Positions 36,178 to 44,346 of a DNA stretch of 64,000 bases are shown piece by piece. The first letter of the stretch is position 1. Every line of letters starts with the position of its first letter. The translations under genes were made by a program, and so were the position numbers. The stretch is taken from assembly GCA_017553635.1 (NCBI GenBank), contig JAFZKN010000007.1, positions 1 to 64,000 of the forward strand. Reading direction: 5' to 3'. The notes beneath the pieces were generated by a model. The model worked only from the letters and a program-made list of their open reading frames with translations, searched no databases and had not been told where the DNA came from. This DNA comes from Treponema sp. Lineage in GTDB: Bacteria > Spirochaetota > Spirochaetia > Treponematales > Treponemataceae.

Positions 36178-36518
36178 TCAAGTTTAGTTCCGTTGTGCCA
36201 GAGCTTTTCAAGATCATAAAAATCCCTTGCCTGTTTTGACATCAGGTGAACAACTATATTTCCAAGGTCAATCAGATTCCAGTCATCTCCATCCGGAGAT
36301 TTTTTATTTGTAAGATGAATTTCAAGATCATTTTCTTTAATGTACTCTTTAACCTGTCGGTAAAGTCCCTGCCAGTGAGTACTGCTGTTTACTGTTGCAA
36401 TTACAAAATAATCTGTCCAGCTGTTTAATTCTGAAATATTAATTACAACAACATCTTCACCTTTGCCATCTTCGAGTAACTGTGCTATTTCTAATGCTTT
36501 ATCCTGTGTATTTTTCAT
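36135..36518 (-). CDS. rsfS: Ribosomal silencing factor RsfS
   Basis: The 127-residue protein matches RsfS (Iojap): 'KALEIAQLLEDGKGEDVVVI', 'SWTDYFVIATVNSSTHWQGL', 'DGDDWNLIDLGNIVVHLM' and 'ARDFYDLEKLW'. It binds L14 and blocks subunit joining under starvation. The C terminus is extended by about ten residues ('DVSSSLS'). It is three bases downstream of the LytR gene in the usual obg-nadD-yqeK-lytR-rsfS order. Confidence 0.95.
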   Translation of the reverse strand: MKNTQDKALEIAQLLEDGKGEDVVVINISELNSWTDYFVIATVNSSTHWQGLYRQVKEYIKENDLEIHLTNKKSPDGDDWNLIDLGNIVVHLMSKQARDFYDLEKLWHNGTKLDYKGMSNDVSSSLS

Positions 36519-36521
36519 TTA

Positions 36522-37730
36522 TCAGTTTTCCTTCTTCTTATCATGAACCCAGCGGCCATCAAAGTTTTTTCCAAGTACGAGAGTAAAGTCTACATTACTT
36601 ACATTCTCTTCATCACCTTCTTTGATAGCTTCTTCTTCAATTTTAGTACAGTGAATGAAATCACCTATACTTTTTGCAATTTCCGGCTGACCAATGTGAT
36701 CAATGATATAAGTTTCTTCAATCTCATCTTCAGTTTTTGCATTTGCTATATCAAGAACTTCAAACGCAGCACCCTGGAGCAGAATCTGAGTATTATGTGC
36801 AAGTCCCTGAACCTTTGTTCCGTTTAAGATGCGTAGAATATACGGTCTGGCATTTGCCGTTCCAGAAGGAGAAACAACAGAGTTGATTGCCTTCTTAACA
36901 ACATCTTTAATATACTCACCATTTCTAAACGGCATTAACAGAGTTTTTCCGTCCACTGTATTTTCTTTTCCGGTAACAGTTATGTATTCGAAACGTTCAG
37001 TATCAACCTGTGAAATATAAGTAAGAAGTTCAAACAAGTCCTGTGTTTTTCCGTTAAAAGAAATTCGTGACGCAATCTGATCAAAATGTTTTTTAGTTAA
37101 AAATGTATTCGCGTTTAATTTTAATGCAGAAAAAAACGCAACGACAGCATCCTGTCTTCTTTCCTGAATGAACTTATCAGAATCATCATCTTCAAAATAA
37201 GTCATAAAGGTTTTTATTTTATCACCATCAAGTGTAACTCTTCCGCTAGGTAAAAGCCATTTTTCTCCTACAGGAGATTCCAGATCAACAGAAACCGGAA
37301 TAAAAATTTCAAGACCACCGAGAAGATCAGACATCTCGATGAAATTTTTCATCGAAACTGTAATATGAAAAGGAATATCTACATCAATAAAATCTGCAAT
37401 TTCTGAACAGTACTGTTCAACACCCAGTTCAGAATAAATGGCATCAATTCTATCTACACGGTCAATCGAACGATGAAGTCCACCTGTATTTCCAGGAATA
37501 TTTGCAAGGACGCCTTTACCGGTTACAGGATAATAAATTAAGACATCTGTAAATAAAGCCTGATTTTTATCTTCGAGAACAAATAAAACTTTAATTACAG
37601 GATCCTGCTTAAGATTTTCTTTTACTGTGTCATGTTTTACAGAAAGCATGATTACTGTAATTACAGCAGCTACAATAGCAAGAATTAACCCAACGAGAAT
37701 TAAACTTTTCTGTTCACTCTTTGTCCTCAT
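36522..37730 (-). CDS. LytR-CpsA-Psr-type protein with LytR_C domain
   Basis: The 402-residue protein has an N-terminal membrane helix ('SLILVGLILAIVAAVITVI'), an LCP-like domain (about residues 45-210: 'IDRVDRIDAIYSELG', 'MSDLLGGLEIFIP', 'RVTLDGDKIKTFM', 'ERRQDAVVAFFSAL') and a LytR_C domain ('YILRILNGTKVQGLAHNTQI'). LCP enzymes attach polymers to the wall. The conserved IPRDT of active enzymes reads 'IPGNT', so the Arg is missing and activity is doubtful. It lies in the conserved rsfS-yqeK-nadD cluster. Confidence 0.82.
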   Translation of the reverse strand: MRTKSEQKSLILVGLILAIVAAVITVIMLSVKHDTVKENLKQDPVIKVLFVLEDKNQALFTDVLIYYPVTGKGVLANIPGNTGGLHRSIDRVDRIDAIYSELGVEQYCSEIADFIDVDIPFHITVSMKNFIEMSDLLGGLEIFIPVSVDLESPVGEKWLLPSGRVTLDGDKIKTFMTYFEDDDSDKFIQERRQDAVVAFFSALKLNANTFLTKKHFDQIASRISFNGKTQDLFELLTYISQVDTERFEYITVTGKENTVDGKTLLMPFRNGEYIKDVVKKAINSVVSPSGTANARPYILRILNGTKVQGLAHNTQILLQGAAFEVLDIANAKTEDEIEETYIIDHIGQPEIAKSIGDFIHCTKIEEEAIKEGDEENVSNVDFTLVLGKNFDGRWVHDKKKEN

Positions 37731-37757
37731 TTTTTCCCCTTTACGAAAATTTTACAT

Positions 37758-38336
37758 TCACTTTCTGTTTTTTTCAAGTTCCTTCATGAATTTATATGTA
37801 AGCGGATGCACTTTTTTGCCCTTTTTAGCAACATAATCAAGATTTTCCTTTAATACAGTATAAACCATTTCATCAAGACTAAGTTTCATAAGACGGTCGA
37901 TGTATTCTTCTGTAACAAACTCCCGTCCGGGTTCTATTTTATCAGCAACATAAAGAATCTTTGCAAGCGAACACAGGTTTTCACCGCCAAAAGTATGACA
38001 CGCAATTGCCTGTATTATTTCTTCATCGTCTATTCCAAAATCCTGCTTAATCTTAACAGCAGCTGCCCTTCCGTGAAGTAGCGAAGGCTTGTCTTTTTCA
38101 ATCTCAGAAATCGGGCTTCCGTCTTTTGAAGCAAAAGAAATTAAAAGTCTGTCATCCATTTTCTTGCACATGTCGTGTGCAATACCGCAGAGATAACCTC
38201 TTTTTTCGTCAATTCCTTCTTTTTTACACAGCCTTGCACACATTTCTGCAGTTCTTACACTGTGTTCATAACGGCTTTCGTTTACCGCAGCCATCGTATA
38301 TTTTCTTATATCTTCTATTAATTTGTCGTAATTCAT
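37758..38336 (-). CDS. yqeK: YqeK-family HD phosphohydrolase (Ap4A hydrolase)
   Basis: The 192-residue protein has HD-domain metal ligands: 'RYEHSVRTAEMCARLCKKEG', 'CGIAHDMCKKM', 'LLHGRAAAVKI', 'ACHTFGGE' and 'LYVADKIEPGR'. YqeK symmetrically cleaves diadenosine tetraphosphate. It lies between nadD and lytR, the common order in many bacteria. Length is typical. Confidence 0.92.
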   Translation of the reverse strand: MNYDKLIEDIRKYTMAAVNESRYEHSVRTAEMCARLCKKEGIDEKRGYLCGIAHDMCKKMDDRLLISFASKDGSPISEIEKDKPSLLHGRAAAVKIKQDFGIDDEEIIQAIACHTFGGENLCSLAKILYVADKIEPGREFVTEEYIDRLMKLSLDEMVYTVLKENLDYVAKKGKKVHPLTYKFMKELEKNRK

Positions 38337-38345
38337 CTGGCGTAA

Positions 38346-39011
38346 TTATTTTTCGTATCCATATAATCTGTTTTCTATAATATAATCATAAACTGCCTGA
38401 GGAACAAGATACCTCCATCCGGCTCCCTTTGCAATTCTGGCTCTTATTTCTGTTGATGACACAGGTAATATTAAATTTTTAAGCGGAACATAATCAAAAG
38501 GAAACTGAGAAAACACCTTAAGATAATCACTGCTGTTAAAACCGCCTGTATATTCTCCGCTGTTTTCATTTTCAAAACCTTCTGTATCAACCGTTATTGT
38601 TTTCTGTCTCTGGGCAATTATGATATCTGTAATACTGGCAAGCTCTTCTGCACCCTTCCACTTGTTAAACTCAAAGGCATTTTCCTGTCCCATGATAAGA
38701 CCAAATTTTCCTTCGAGCTGTCCTTTATATTTTTCTATAAGCGTGTGAACAGTATCAATCGTATACGAAACACCACCGCGGTCAATTTCGCATGTTTCTG
38801 TTTCAAAACGGCTGTCGCTTTTAAAAGTATTCCTTAACATTGCAACACGGTTTTCTGCAGATTCTACGTGAAGCATTTTTTTATGAGGCGGAATAAAAGT
38901 AGGGACAAAAAGAATTTTATCATAACCAAGTGACCTGCATACATCATCTGCAAGTGCAATATGTCCGATATGAACCGGATTAAATGTTCCGCCAAAAATT
39001 GCTATCTTCAT
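38346..39011 (-). CDS. nadD: Nicotinate-nucleotide adenylyltransferase NadD
   Basis: The 221-residue protein has the nucleotidyltransferase signature 'IFGGTFNPVHIGHIALADDV', 'ILFVPTFIPPHK' and 'PVSSTEIRARIAKG'. It makes nicotinate adenine dinucleotide in NAD synthesis. GGAG lies seven bases before ATG 39011. It follows obg by 30 bases and precedes yqeK. Confidence 0.95.
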   Translation of the reverse strand: MKIAIFGGTFNPVHIGHIALADDVCRSLGYDKILFVPTFIPPHKKMLHVESAENRVAMLRNTFKSDSRFETETCEIDRGGVSYTIDTVHTLIEKYKGQLEGKFGLIMGQENAFEFNKWKGAEELASITDIIIAQRQKTITVDTEGFENENSGEYTGGFNSSDYLKVFSQFPFDYVPLKNLILPVSSTEIRARIAKGAGWRYLVPQAVYDYIIENRLYGYEK

Positions 39012-39041
39012 AAACTACTCCACTACAGGCTGCTGAAAAAA

Positions 39042-40169
39042 TCAGTTACTTCCCGGGTACTGAACTTCCATATCATCATCAATTTCTGCACGCTCTTTCA
39101 TAAAGTTACTCTGTTCTTCGTTTTCCTTTTTAGAAAGAGTCATCGTTGCTTTTCCGCTCTGTTCAAGCTTATCAACAAGCTCGATTACTGCTTTTTTTAC
39201 AGCACCAAGTCCCCTGTTCATAAGAACAGATACAGAAAGTACAACAGTATCCTTTTCTTTTTCCTTTATCAGATTCTTTATTTCTTCTGCGCGGCCTTCA
39301 CAGTCTTCTACATCAATTTTATTGCAGAGAACAATTCTAGGCTTGTCAAAAAGCTCTTCAGAAAAAGATTTTAATTCGTTGCAGAGAGTATCGTAAGCGC
39401 TTAGATAATTTTCATCTGACACATCAATCATAAAGATAAGACATGCAGTGCGGCTTATGTGCTTTAAAAATCTTATTCCAAGCCCCGCACCTTCTGATGC
39501 ACCTTCGATAATTCCAGGAATGTCTGCAATGATTATATCGCGGTCTTTATCTGCATTAAGCACGCCAAGATTTGGAATCTTTGTTGTAAAAGGATATGGC
39601 GCAATTTTAGGACGCGCATTTGTAAAAGCAGTAAGTAAAGAAGACTTTCCTGCATTAGGAAAACCTACAAGACCTACATCTGCCATAATCGAAAGTTCCA
39701 CTCTAAGCTTTCTTGTTTCGCCTAAAGTGCCTTTATGTGCATAACGCGGTGCCTGGTTTGTAGATGACTTAAAGTGAACATTACCCCAGCCGCCTTTTCC
39801 GCCTTTTAAAAATACAAACTGTTCGTCTTCGCTCTGAGTTGTAAATTCGTAAATGAGTTCGTTTGTGTCCGGATCCCTTAAAGTTGTTCCAGGTGGAACA
39901 GGAATAATTCTGTCTTCGCCGTTCTTTCCATATTTATTCCAGCTCTGACCGTCCAGACCATTTTTTGCTTTAATGATAGGATGAAATCTTAAATGAGCAA
40001 GAGTCCTTAAATTTTTTTTAACGACAAAAATAATGTCGCCGCCATCTCCGCCGTCACCGCCGGATGGTCCGCCGTTTGGAACATACTTTTCCCGCCTGAA
40101 CGAGATACAGCCGTTTCCACCTTTGCCGCTTGTAACTTCGATTAATGCTTCGTCTGCAAAACCTATCAT
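39042..40169 (-). CDS. obgE: Obg-family GTPase (ObgE/CgtA)
   Basis: The 375-residue protein has the Gly-rich Obg domain (residues 1-158: 'GGNGCISFRREKYVPNGGPS') and a G domain with 'VGFPNAGKSSLLTAFTNARP', 'PFTTKIPNLGVL', 'DIPGIIEGASEGAGLG' and 'LCNKIDVED'. It assists 50S assembly and stress control. The C terminus is short and acidic ('EIDDDMEVQYPG') instead of an OCT domain. GAGGT precedes ATG 40169. It lies downstream of the rplU-prp-rpmA transcript across a terminator. Confidence 0.95.
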   Translation of the reverse strand: MIGFADEALIEVTSGKGGNGCISFRREKYVPNGGPSGGDGGDGGDIIFVVKKNLRTLAHLRFHPIIKAKNGLDGQSWNKYGKNGEDRIIPVPPGTTLRDPDTNELIYEFTTQSEDEQFVFLKGGKGGWGNVHFKSSTNQAPRYAHKGTLGETRKLRVELSIMADVGLVGFPNAGKSSLLTAFTNARPKIAPYPFTTKIPNLGVLNADKDRDIIIADIPGIIEGASEGAGLGIRFLKHISRTACLIFMIDVSDENYLSAYDTLCNELKSFSEELFDKPRIVLCNKIDVEDCEGRAEEIKNLIKEKEKDTVVLSVSVLMNRGLGAVKKAVIELVDKLEQSGKATMTLSKKENEEQSNFMKERAEIDDDMEVQYPGSN

Positions 40170-40181
40170 AAAATTACCTCA

Positions 40182-40214
40182 TAAAAAAAATACCCGGCAA
40201 GCAAACTACCGGGC
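40182..40214 (-). terminator. Terminator after rplU-prp-rpmA
   Basis: On the minus strand CCCGG (40209-40213) and CCGGG (40193-40197) form a hairpin followed by an eight-T run (40183-40190). It separates the ribosomal-protein operon from obg. Confidence 0.8.
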
Positions 40215-40241
40215 ATTCAACAAAAAAATACAGATTAATTA

Positions 40242-40499
40242 TTAAGCCTTAACTGGAGTTACAGAAATAACTCTTCTGTTTTTGCGTTCAGCATAAACAA
40301 CTTTTCCGTCTGCTGTAGCAAAAAGACTGTCATCTCCGGCTTTCTGTACATTGTTTCCCGGATGAAAATGTGTTCCACGCTGTCTTACAATGATGGAACC
40401 TGCTGTTACAGTTTCTCCGGCATATTTTTTAACGCCAAGGTGTTTTGGATTAGAATCGCGTCCGTTTTTTGCACCGCTTCCGCCTCTAGTTCTTCCCAT
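40242..40499 (-). CDS. rpmA: 50S ribosomal protein L27
   Basis: The 85-residue protein reads 'MGRTRGGSGAKNGRDSNPKH' at its N terminus, then 'KKYAGETVTAGSIIVRQRGT' and 'GTHFHPGNNVQKAGDDSLFA', typical of L27 near the peptidyl-transferase centre. It starts directly with the mature-type N terminus. There is no Prp-cleaved leader of the Firmicute type (LQFFA), and an in-frame stop lies six codons upstream of ATG 40499. A GGAGG ribosome binding site precedes the start. Confidence 0.97.
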   Translation of the reverse strand: MGRTRGGSGAKNGRDSNPKHLGVKKYAGETVTAGSIIVRQRGTHFHPGNNVQKAGDDSLFATADGKVVYAERKNRRVISVTPVKA

Positions 40500-40500
40500 A

Positions 40501-40842
40501 TTAATCCTCCAACTTTAATTCAAAAGTTACATTTTGCGGGAACTCTTTTGAAAGGGAATCAAAACCTTCTTTCAAAAAATCCCCTATAGTCGAAATCCGC
40601 TCTTTTAGTAGAGAATCGGACTTCTCTGTTCCTGCAGTAAAACTCAAGTATCCTCTGCAGGAAGTATCTGTTTCTAATTTTATTCCGCCTGTACCAAGAA
40701 AAACTTCGATTGCAGTGCGCATTAAAATTGTAACTGCACTGCACACAATGTCTTTTCCCTTTTCGGCAAACTCTGCATGTCCCGAAGCCTTACACTCCAG
40801 AAACCTGCCATCCTTTGCCTTAACAAGCAGAACTTCCGTCAT
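40501..40842 (-). CDS. prp: Ribosomal-processing cysteine protease Prp homologue
   Basis: The 113-residue protein has the Prp motifs 'ASGHAEFAEKGKDIVCSAVT', which carry the catalytic His and Cys. In Firmicutes Prp removes an N-terminal leader from L27. It lies between rplU and rpmA as usual, overlapping the rplU stop by one base. The neighbouring L27 lacks the leader, so its real substrate here is unclear. Confidence 0.9.
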   Translation of the reverse strand: MTEVLLVKAKDGRFLECKASGHAEFAEKGKDIVCSAVTILMRTAIEVFLGTGGIKLETDTSCRGYLSFTAGTEKSDSLLKERISTIGDFLKEGFDSLSKEFPQNVTFELKLED

Positions 40843-41153
40843 TAGCCTACGATTTCTTCAACACGTACGTTTGTGTACTGCTGTCTGTGACCGATTGTAC
40901 GGTGGTAATCTTTCTTGCTCTTATATTTGAAAACAAGAACTTTTTTATCTTTGAATGAATCTTCAACTACTACAGAAACTTTTGCACCTTTAACGTATGG
41001 TGCTCCAACTGATACTTTGTCTCCGTCACTAACGAGAAGAACAGAATCGATATCAATCTTAGCGCCTTTTTCTGCATCAATTTTATCAACCTGAAGAAGA
41101 GCACCTTTTTCTGCTTTGTACTGTTTTCCCTTATATTCAACAAGTGCGTACAT
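40842..41153 (-). CDS. rplU: 50S ribosomal protein L21
   Basis: The start is ATG 41153 ('MYALVEYKGKQYKAEKGA'), preceded by GTGAGGT; an in-frame TTG/ATG four codons earlier lacks a binding site. The 103-residue protein continues with 'VLLVSDGDKVSVGAPYV' and ends 'KKDYHRTIGHRQQYTNVRVE', the L21 C-terminal signature. It heads the rplU-prp-rpmA operon. Confidence 0.97.
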   Translation of the reverse strand: MYALVEYKGKQYKAEKGALLQVDKIDAEKGAKIDIDSVLLVSDGDKVSVGAPYVKGAKVSVVVEDSFKDKKVLVFKYKSKKDYHRTIGHRQQYTNVRVEEIVG

Positions 41154-41271
41154 ATATAACCTCACTTAAAATTATTTCAATCATTTACCAGGGTATTAAA
41201 CGGGGATTTATACGACAGGCATAATAATGTAGGATGAATATTATCAGAATACGGGCATTTTGGTCAAGGGC

Positions 41272-41416
41272 ATAACGTAAATTTCACTTCAAAACCTTAT
41301 TTTTTTTTGTTCGTTATGCGTCGAGATTGCACGCAATCTCTCATACCCTTCTGTACCTATAACGTAAATTTCGCTTCAAAACCTTATTTTTTTTGTTCGT
41401 TATGCGTCGAGATTGC
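41272..41416. repeat. Pair of 58/59-base direct repeats upstream of tRNA-Asn
   Basis: Copy 1 is 41272-41330 and copy 2 is 41359-41416, 87 bases apart. They differ by one substitution and one T in a T-run. Each starts ATAACG and holds CGTTAT near its 3' end, so each has imperfect inverted ends around 'CTTCAAAACCTTATTTTTTT'. A third partial core, 'CGCTTCAAAACCTTTATTC', follows at about 41460-41478. Confidence 0.9.
41323..41340. repeat. Perfect 8-bp palindrome with 2-base centre
   Basis: GAGATTGC-AC-GCAATCTC follows repeat copy 1. After copy 2 the same left arm is followed by a different G/C-rich hairpin cluster, including CCGCC-ACT-GGCGG at about 41440. Confidence 0.85.
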
Positions 41417-41533
41417 CGGCAGCCTCCTGCTGCCTGTCCGCCACTGGCGGCGTTCGTTCCGCTTCAAAACCTTTATTCATAACCTTCAGTTTAAAAAAAA
41501 TGAAGGCTTCCGGTTTGTCCGAAAGCCTTTATG

Positions 41534-41606
41534 CGCCCGCTGCAGGTTTTGAACCTGCGACACATGGATTAACAGTCCATTGCTCTACCAGCTGAGCTAA
41601 GCGAGC
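41534..41606 (-). tRNA. tRNA-Asn (anticodon GTT)
   Basis: The minus strand folds as a 73-base tRNA. The acceptor GCTCGCT pairs with AGCGGGC (one G-T pair), the anticodon stem is ATGGA/TCCAT with loop CTGTTAA (anticodon GTT), the T stem is GCAGG/CCTGC, and the D arm is GCTC/GAGC. The discriminator is G. Confidence 0.97.
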
Positions 41607-41630
41607 ATAGTTCGTTAGAACAGTAACTAT

Positions 41631-41657
41631 ATTATAAAATTATTGTTTTCATGTCAA
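41631..41657 (-). promoter_or_regulatory. Promoter for tRNA-Asn
   Basis: On the minus strand TTGACA (41652-41657) is followed at 15 bases by TATAAT (41631-41636), or at 17 bases by the overlapping TAATAT. Confidence 0.5.
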
Positions 41658-41749
41658 CTAACATAAAGATTTTTTTATAAATTTTCTGACAGTTTTTGCA
41701 GTAAAGACTTATGCTTACTGCAAATGATTTATGTCACAACTTATGTATT

Positions 41750-41778
41750 TTGACTTTTCATCAGGGCAAGAATACTAT
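41750..41778 (+). promoter_or_regulatory. Promoter for the VanY-like peptidase
   Basis: TTGACT (41750-41755), 17 bases, TACTAT (41773-41778); the -10 ends 27 bases before ATG 41806, with AGGAG between. Confidence 0.7.
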
Positions 41779-41805
41779 ATAGTATTCATAGATTAGGAGA
41801 AAAAA

Positions 41806-42579
41806 ATGAAAAAACTTGCAGCAGCCTTATTTGTCATTACTTTAGCTTTCCCGTTTTTCTCACAGACACAAAATGAAATAGATAAGGTAGACCTTATAAT
41901 TTCAAAAATGTCTCCAAGAGCAAAAAGAGAACTTGTAATCTTTAATAAAGCACAGTTTGTAAAAGACCTTAAAGTCGTTCTTGAAGAAGAAAAAAAATAT
42001 AAAGGAGATCCCCTTCCACTTCTCTTTTTAATCGATAAACAGCATAAAGCCCCGGAAGGTTATGTCCCGGTAACAGTCCCTCTTGTAAAAAACGATGACT
42101 ATGCAATAAGCAGAAATGATCTCTCTCTTAGAATTGATATTATTGATGAACTTGTTAAATTGTGCAGGGCCGCTCAAAAGGACAATGTCTCTATCATGGT
42201 GAGTTCAACTTATCGAAGTTTTGAATATCAGAAAAATCTATTCCAGAGATATGCAAAACAGGATGGAGAAAAAGCCGCAGAACGCTACAGTGCCCGCCCC
42301 GGAACAAGTCAGCATCAGCTTGGAACTGCAATTGACTTCGGTTCAATAACACATGACTTTATAAATACAAAGGCTGGACAGTGGCTTTATAACAATGCCC
42401 ATAAATACGGCTGGTCCCTTTCGTTTCCGCAGGAATATGAAGATGTAACAGGTTACATGTACGAATGCTGGCATTACAGATTCATCGGAGTTGCAGCATG
42501 TCAGCTTCAGAAAAAGTATTTTAACAATGTTCAGCAGTATATGCTTGAATTTATTGACCTGTGGAAGAACGAAAAGTAA
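41806..42579 (+). CDS. Exported VanY-family D-Ala-D-Ala carboxypeptidase
   Basis: The 257-residue protein has a signal peptide (MKKLAAALFVITLAFPFFSQ) and an M15B peptidase domain: 'MVSSTYRSFEYQKNLFQRYA', zinc site 'GTSQHQLGTAIDFGS' (HxxxxxxD) and 'ECWHYRFIGV' with the catalytic Glu and third zinc His. All metal and catalytic residues are present. It trims the terminal D-Ala from peptidoglycan stems. A terminator follows. Confidence 0.9.
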   Translation: MKKLAAALFVITLAFPFFSQTQNEIDKVDLIISKMSPRAKRELVIFNKAQFVKDLKVVLEEEKKYKGDPLPLLFLIDKQHKAPEGYVPVTVPLVKNDDYAISRNDLSLRIDIIDELVKLCRAAQKDNVSIMVSSTYRSFEYQKNLFQRYAKQDGEKAAERYSARPGTSQHQLGTAIDFGSITHDFINTKAGQWLYNNAHKYGWSLSFPQEYEDVTGYMYECWHYRFIGVAACQLQKKYFNNVQQYMLEFIDLWKNEK

Positions 42580-42592
42580 ATTATCCGCTTCG

Positions 42593-42625
42593 AGGATTGT
42601 GGCTGCCGCCTCAATCCTTTTTTTT
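42593..42625 (+). terminator. Terminator after VanY-like gene
   Basis: AGGATTG (42593-42599) pairs with CAATCCT (42612-42618), with an inner GGC-TGCC-GCC stem, followed by a T-run. It lies exactly at the end of the convergent gene at 42625. Confidence 0.85.
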
Positions 42626-43131
42626 CACTTTCTTGAGTTAAAATATTCGCAGAAGATTTCAGCAGCATCAGAGCACAGTAAATCGCACGGACGTTTTTTA
42701 TAATATTCTTCCGTGCGCTCTGAACTTACACTTGATTCTATTTTATGTTCAATTGCAGTTTTATTTTTTAAAGCTTCTTCACTCTGTCCCATCGGAACAA
42801 GTCCTAAAAGTTCACGGCAGATTATCGAACCGTTTTTTTCACGGAATTTATTGCAGAGCTTTTGAATTACTTCGTAGCATTTATCTTTTGTTTCTTTATC
42901 AGAAGAGTCATCACTTCCTTCTAAAAGAGAAGCTGCCATTATCATACCGCTTACAGTTCCGCACACTTCTCTCTGACGGCCCATACCACCGCCAAAGCCC
43001 TGAGAAATTTTTAAAGCAGTATTTAAATCAACTCCGAGTTCTTCTGCAAACACTGCAAAAACTGACTGTGCACAGTTATAACCGCTTTTAAAATATTCCT
43101 GCGCTTTAGCTCCCGCTTTTTTTGGATCCAT
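42625..43131 (-). CDS. C-GCAxxG-C-C family protein
   Basis: The 168-residue protein has the redox-type Cys pattern of this family: 'KSGYNCAQSVFAVFAEELG' (first Cys), 'GFGGGMGRQREVCGTVSGM' (second, as C-G-T-V-S-G) and 'NGSIICRELLG' (third). Family members are thought to be membrane-linked or redox proteins of unknown role; some are selenoproteins, but no in-frame TGA is used here. It lies nine bases after the FGE-fold protein gene on the same strand. Confidence 0.8.
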   Translation of the reverse strand: MDPKKAGAKAQEYFKSGYNCAQSVFAVFAEELGVDLNTALKISQGFGGGMGRQREVCGTVSGMIMAASLLEGSDDSSDKETKDKCYEVIQKLCNKFREKNGSIICRELLGLVPMGQSEEALKNKTAIEHKIESSVSSERTEEYYKKRPCDLLCSDAAEIFCEYFNSRK

Positions 43132-43140
43132 TTTTATTTC

Positions 43141-44139
43141 CTATTTTGATGTACAGAATCTAAAGCCGATGTAATTATAAAATTCATTCGGATCAAAACC
43201 ATATCTGTCACCTGCATAAATAAATCCAGTATACGAAGACCATGAACCTCCGCGGCAAACTCTTTCTGCACCGTACTGAGGTCCACATGCTCTTTCACCG
43301 GGATTAACATCTTTATAAGTATCAAGCCAATCCCAGCAATACTCAAGAACATTTCCGCTCATATCATATAGTCCTGCTCCGTTTGAATTACCGCTTCCAG
43401 GTGCTGCATTTTTTGAATCTTTAAATACTGTTCCTGCTGTTCCAACAATATGAGTTGTATCTGTATTTGCATCACACCATGCAACTGAAGTTTCTTTTTT
43501 TTCAGAGCTGTCTAAACCGAGATCTGTAATCTGACCTGATGCAAGTCCACCACTTTGAAAACCTGCTTTAGTTACGCGTGCTGCATACTCCCATTCTGCT
43601 TCAGAAGGAAGTCTGTAGCCGTCGTTTTCCCATCTGCATTCAGCAAGATCAAGACTTGCAGTATCAGTTGAATCTCTTATCACTTCATTGTTTCTATAAT
43701 AACATGGAGTTCTTCCCATCATCTCACTCAATGCATTACACCATACAACCGCATCATACCAGCTGATCATAGTTACCGGTTGATAAGCACCTTCTGATGT
43801 GGGGTCTTTCCCACGGCGGCCGTAAGCACCTTCCTGTCCCGGATTTCCAAACACATAACCTTTTTCTTCTGCATAAGTGCGAACAATGTACCAGAGATTA
43901 TATGTCGTTTCAAATTTATTCATTTTAAAAGATGTAATCCATCTTGTTGATGTCATTGACTGAGAATTTTCACCGATCACATATGTATCAAAAAGAACAC
44001 CTTCCTGAGGTCCAAGTTGAACCAGATCAATATCGCTGAATTTTTCAGAAGTCTTTTTTTTGTTCTGAGCAAAAATGGAACCTGCAGAAAAAACTGCCAT
44101 AAAAAGAACTGCTATTGTTTTATAAATAATTTTTTTCAT
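43141..44139 (-). CDS. Secreted FGE-fold (SUMF1-like) protein 1
   Basis: The start is ATG 44139 (GAGGG six to seven bases upstream) giving a signal peptide MKKIIYKTIAVLFMAVFSAG. The 332-residue protein has the FGE-sulfatase fold: 'MNKFETTYNLWYIVRTYAEE', 'PVTMISWYDAVVWCNALSEM', 'RLPSEAEWEYAARV', 'LYDMSGNVLEYCWDW', 'VCRGGSWSSYTG' and 'NYIGFRFC'. The two catalytic Cys expected after 'RGGS' in true formylglycine-generating enzymes are absent, so it is probably a binding or non-FGE member. A sequence-similar lipoprotein lies at 48213. Confidence 0.88.
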   Translation of the reverse strand: MKKIIYKTIAVLFMAVFSAGSIFAQNKKKTSEKFSDIDLVQLGPQEGVLFDTYVIGENSQSMTSTRWITSFKMNKFETTYNLWYIVRTYAEEKGYVFGNPGQEGAYGRRGKDPTSEGAYQPVTMISWYDAVVWCNALSEMMGRTPCYYRNNEVIRDSTDTASLDLAECRWENDGYRLPSEAEWEYAARVTKAGFQSGGLASGQITDLGLDSSEKKETSVAWCDANTDTTHIVGTAGTVFKDSKNAAPGSGNSNGAGLYDMSGNVLEYCWDWLDTYKDVNPGERACGPQYGAERVCRGGSWSSYTGFIYAGDRYGFDPNEFYNYIGFRFCTSK

Positions 44140-44346
44140 TTTAACCCTCTTTTTTACCAAAACTGCAGCTAAGTAAACTGCAGACCCTCCATCATAATAA
44201 CATATAAAAACTGCCTGTTGTTACGATATATTTCCTGATTTTTATAAATTCTATCACATTTTAGCCACAGTGAACAGATTAAAATTACGCGCTTATACGT
44301 CAAATTTTTATAAAAAACCGTATCTATTATCATGAGGAGTTTAAAA

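Larger units (their letters stand above)
41154..41533. other. 380-base gene-free region
   Basis: No gene is supported. It holds the upstream region of rplU (to about 41270), two nearly identical 58-59-base direct repeats (41272 and 41359), a small perfect palindrome after the first, and a G/C-rich hairpin cluster (41412-41455) with a degenerate third copy of the repeat core. Confidence 0.8.

Noticed and set aside
41534..41606. tRNA-Asn as attachment site of an integrated element
   Set aside because: No integrase, no duplicated tRNA 3' end was found, and flanking genes are housekeeping or ordinary.
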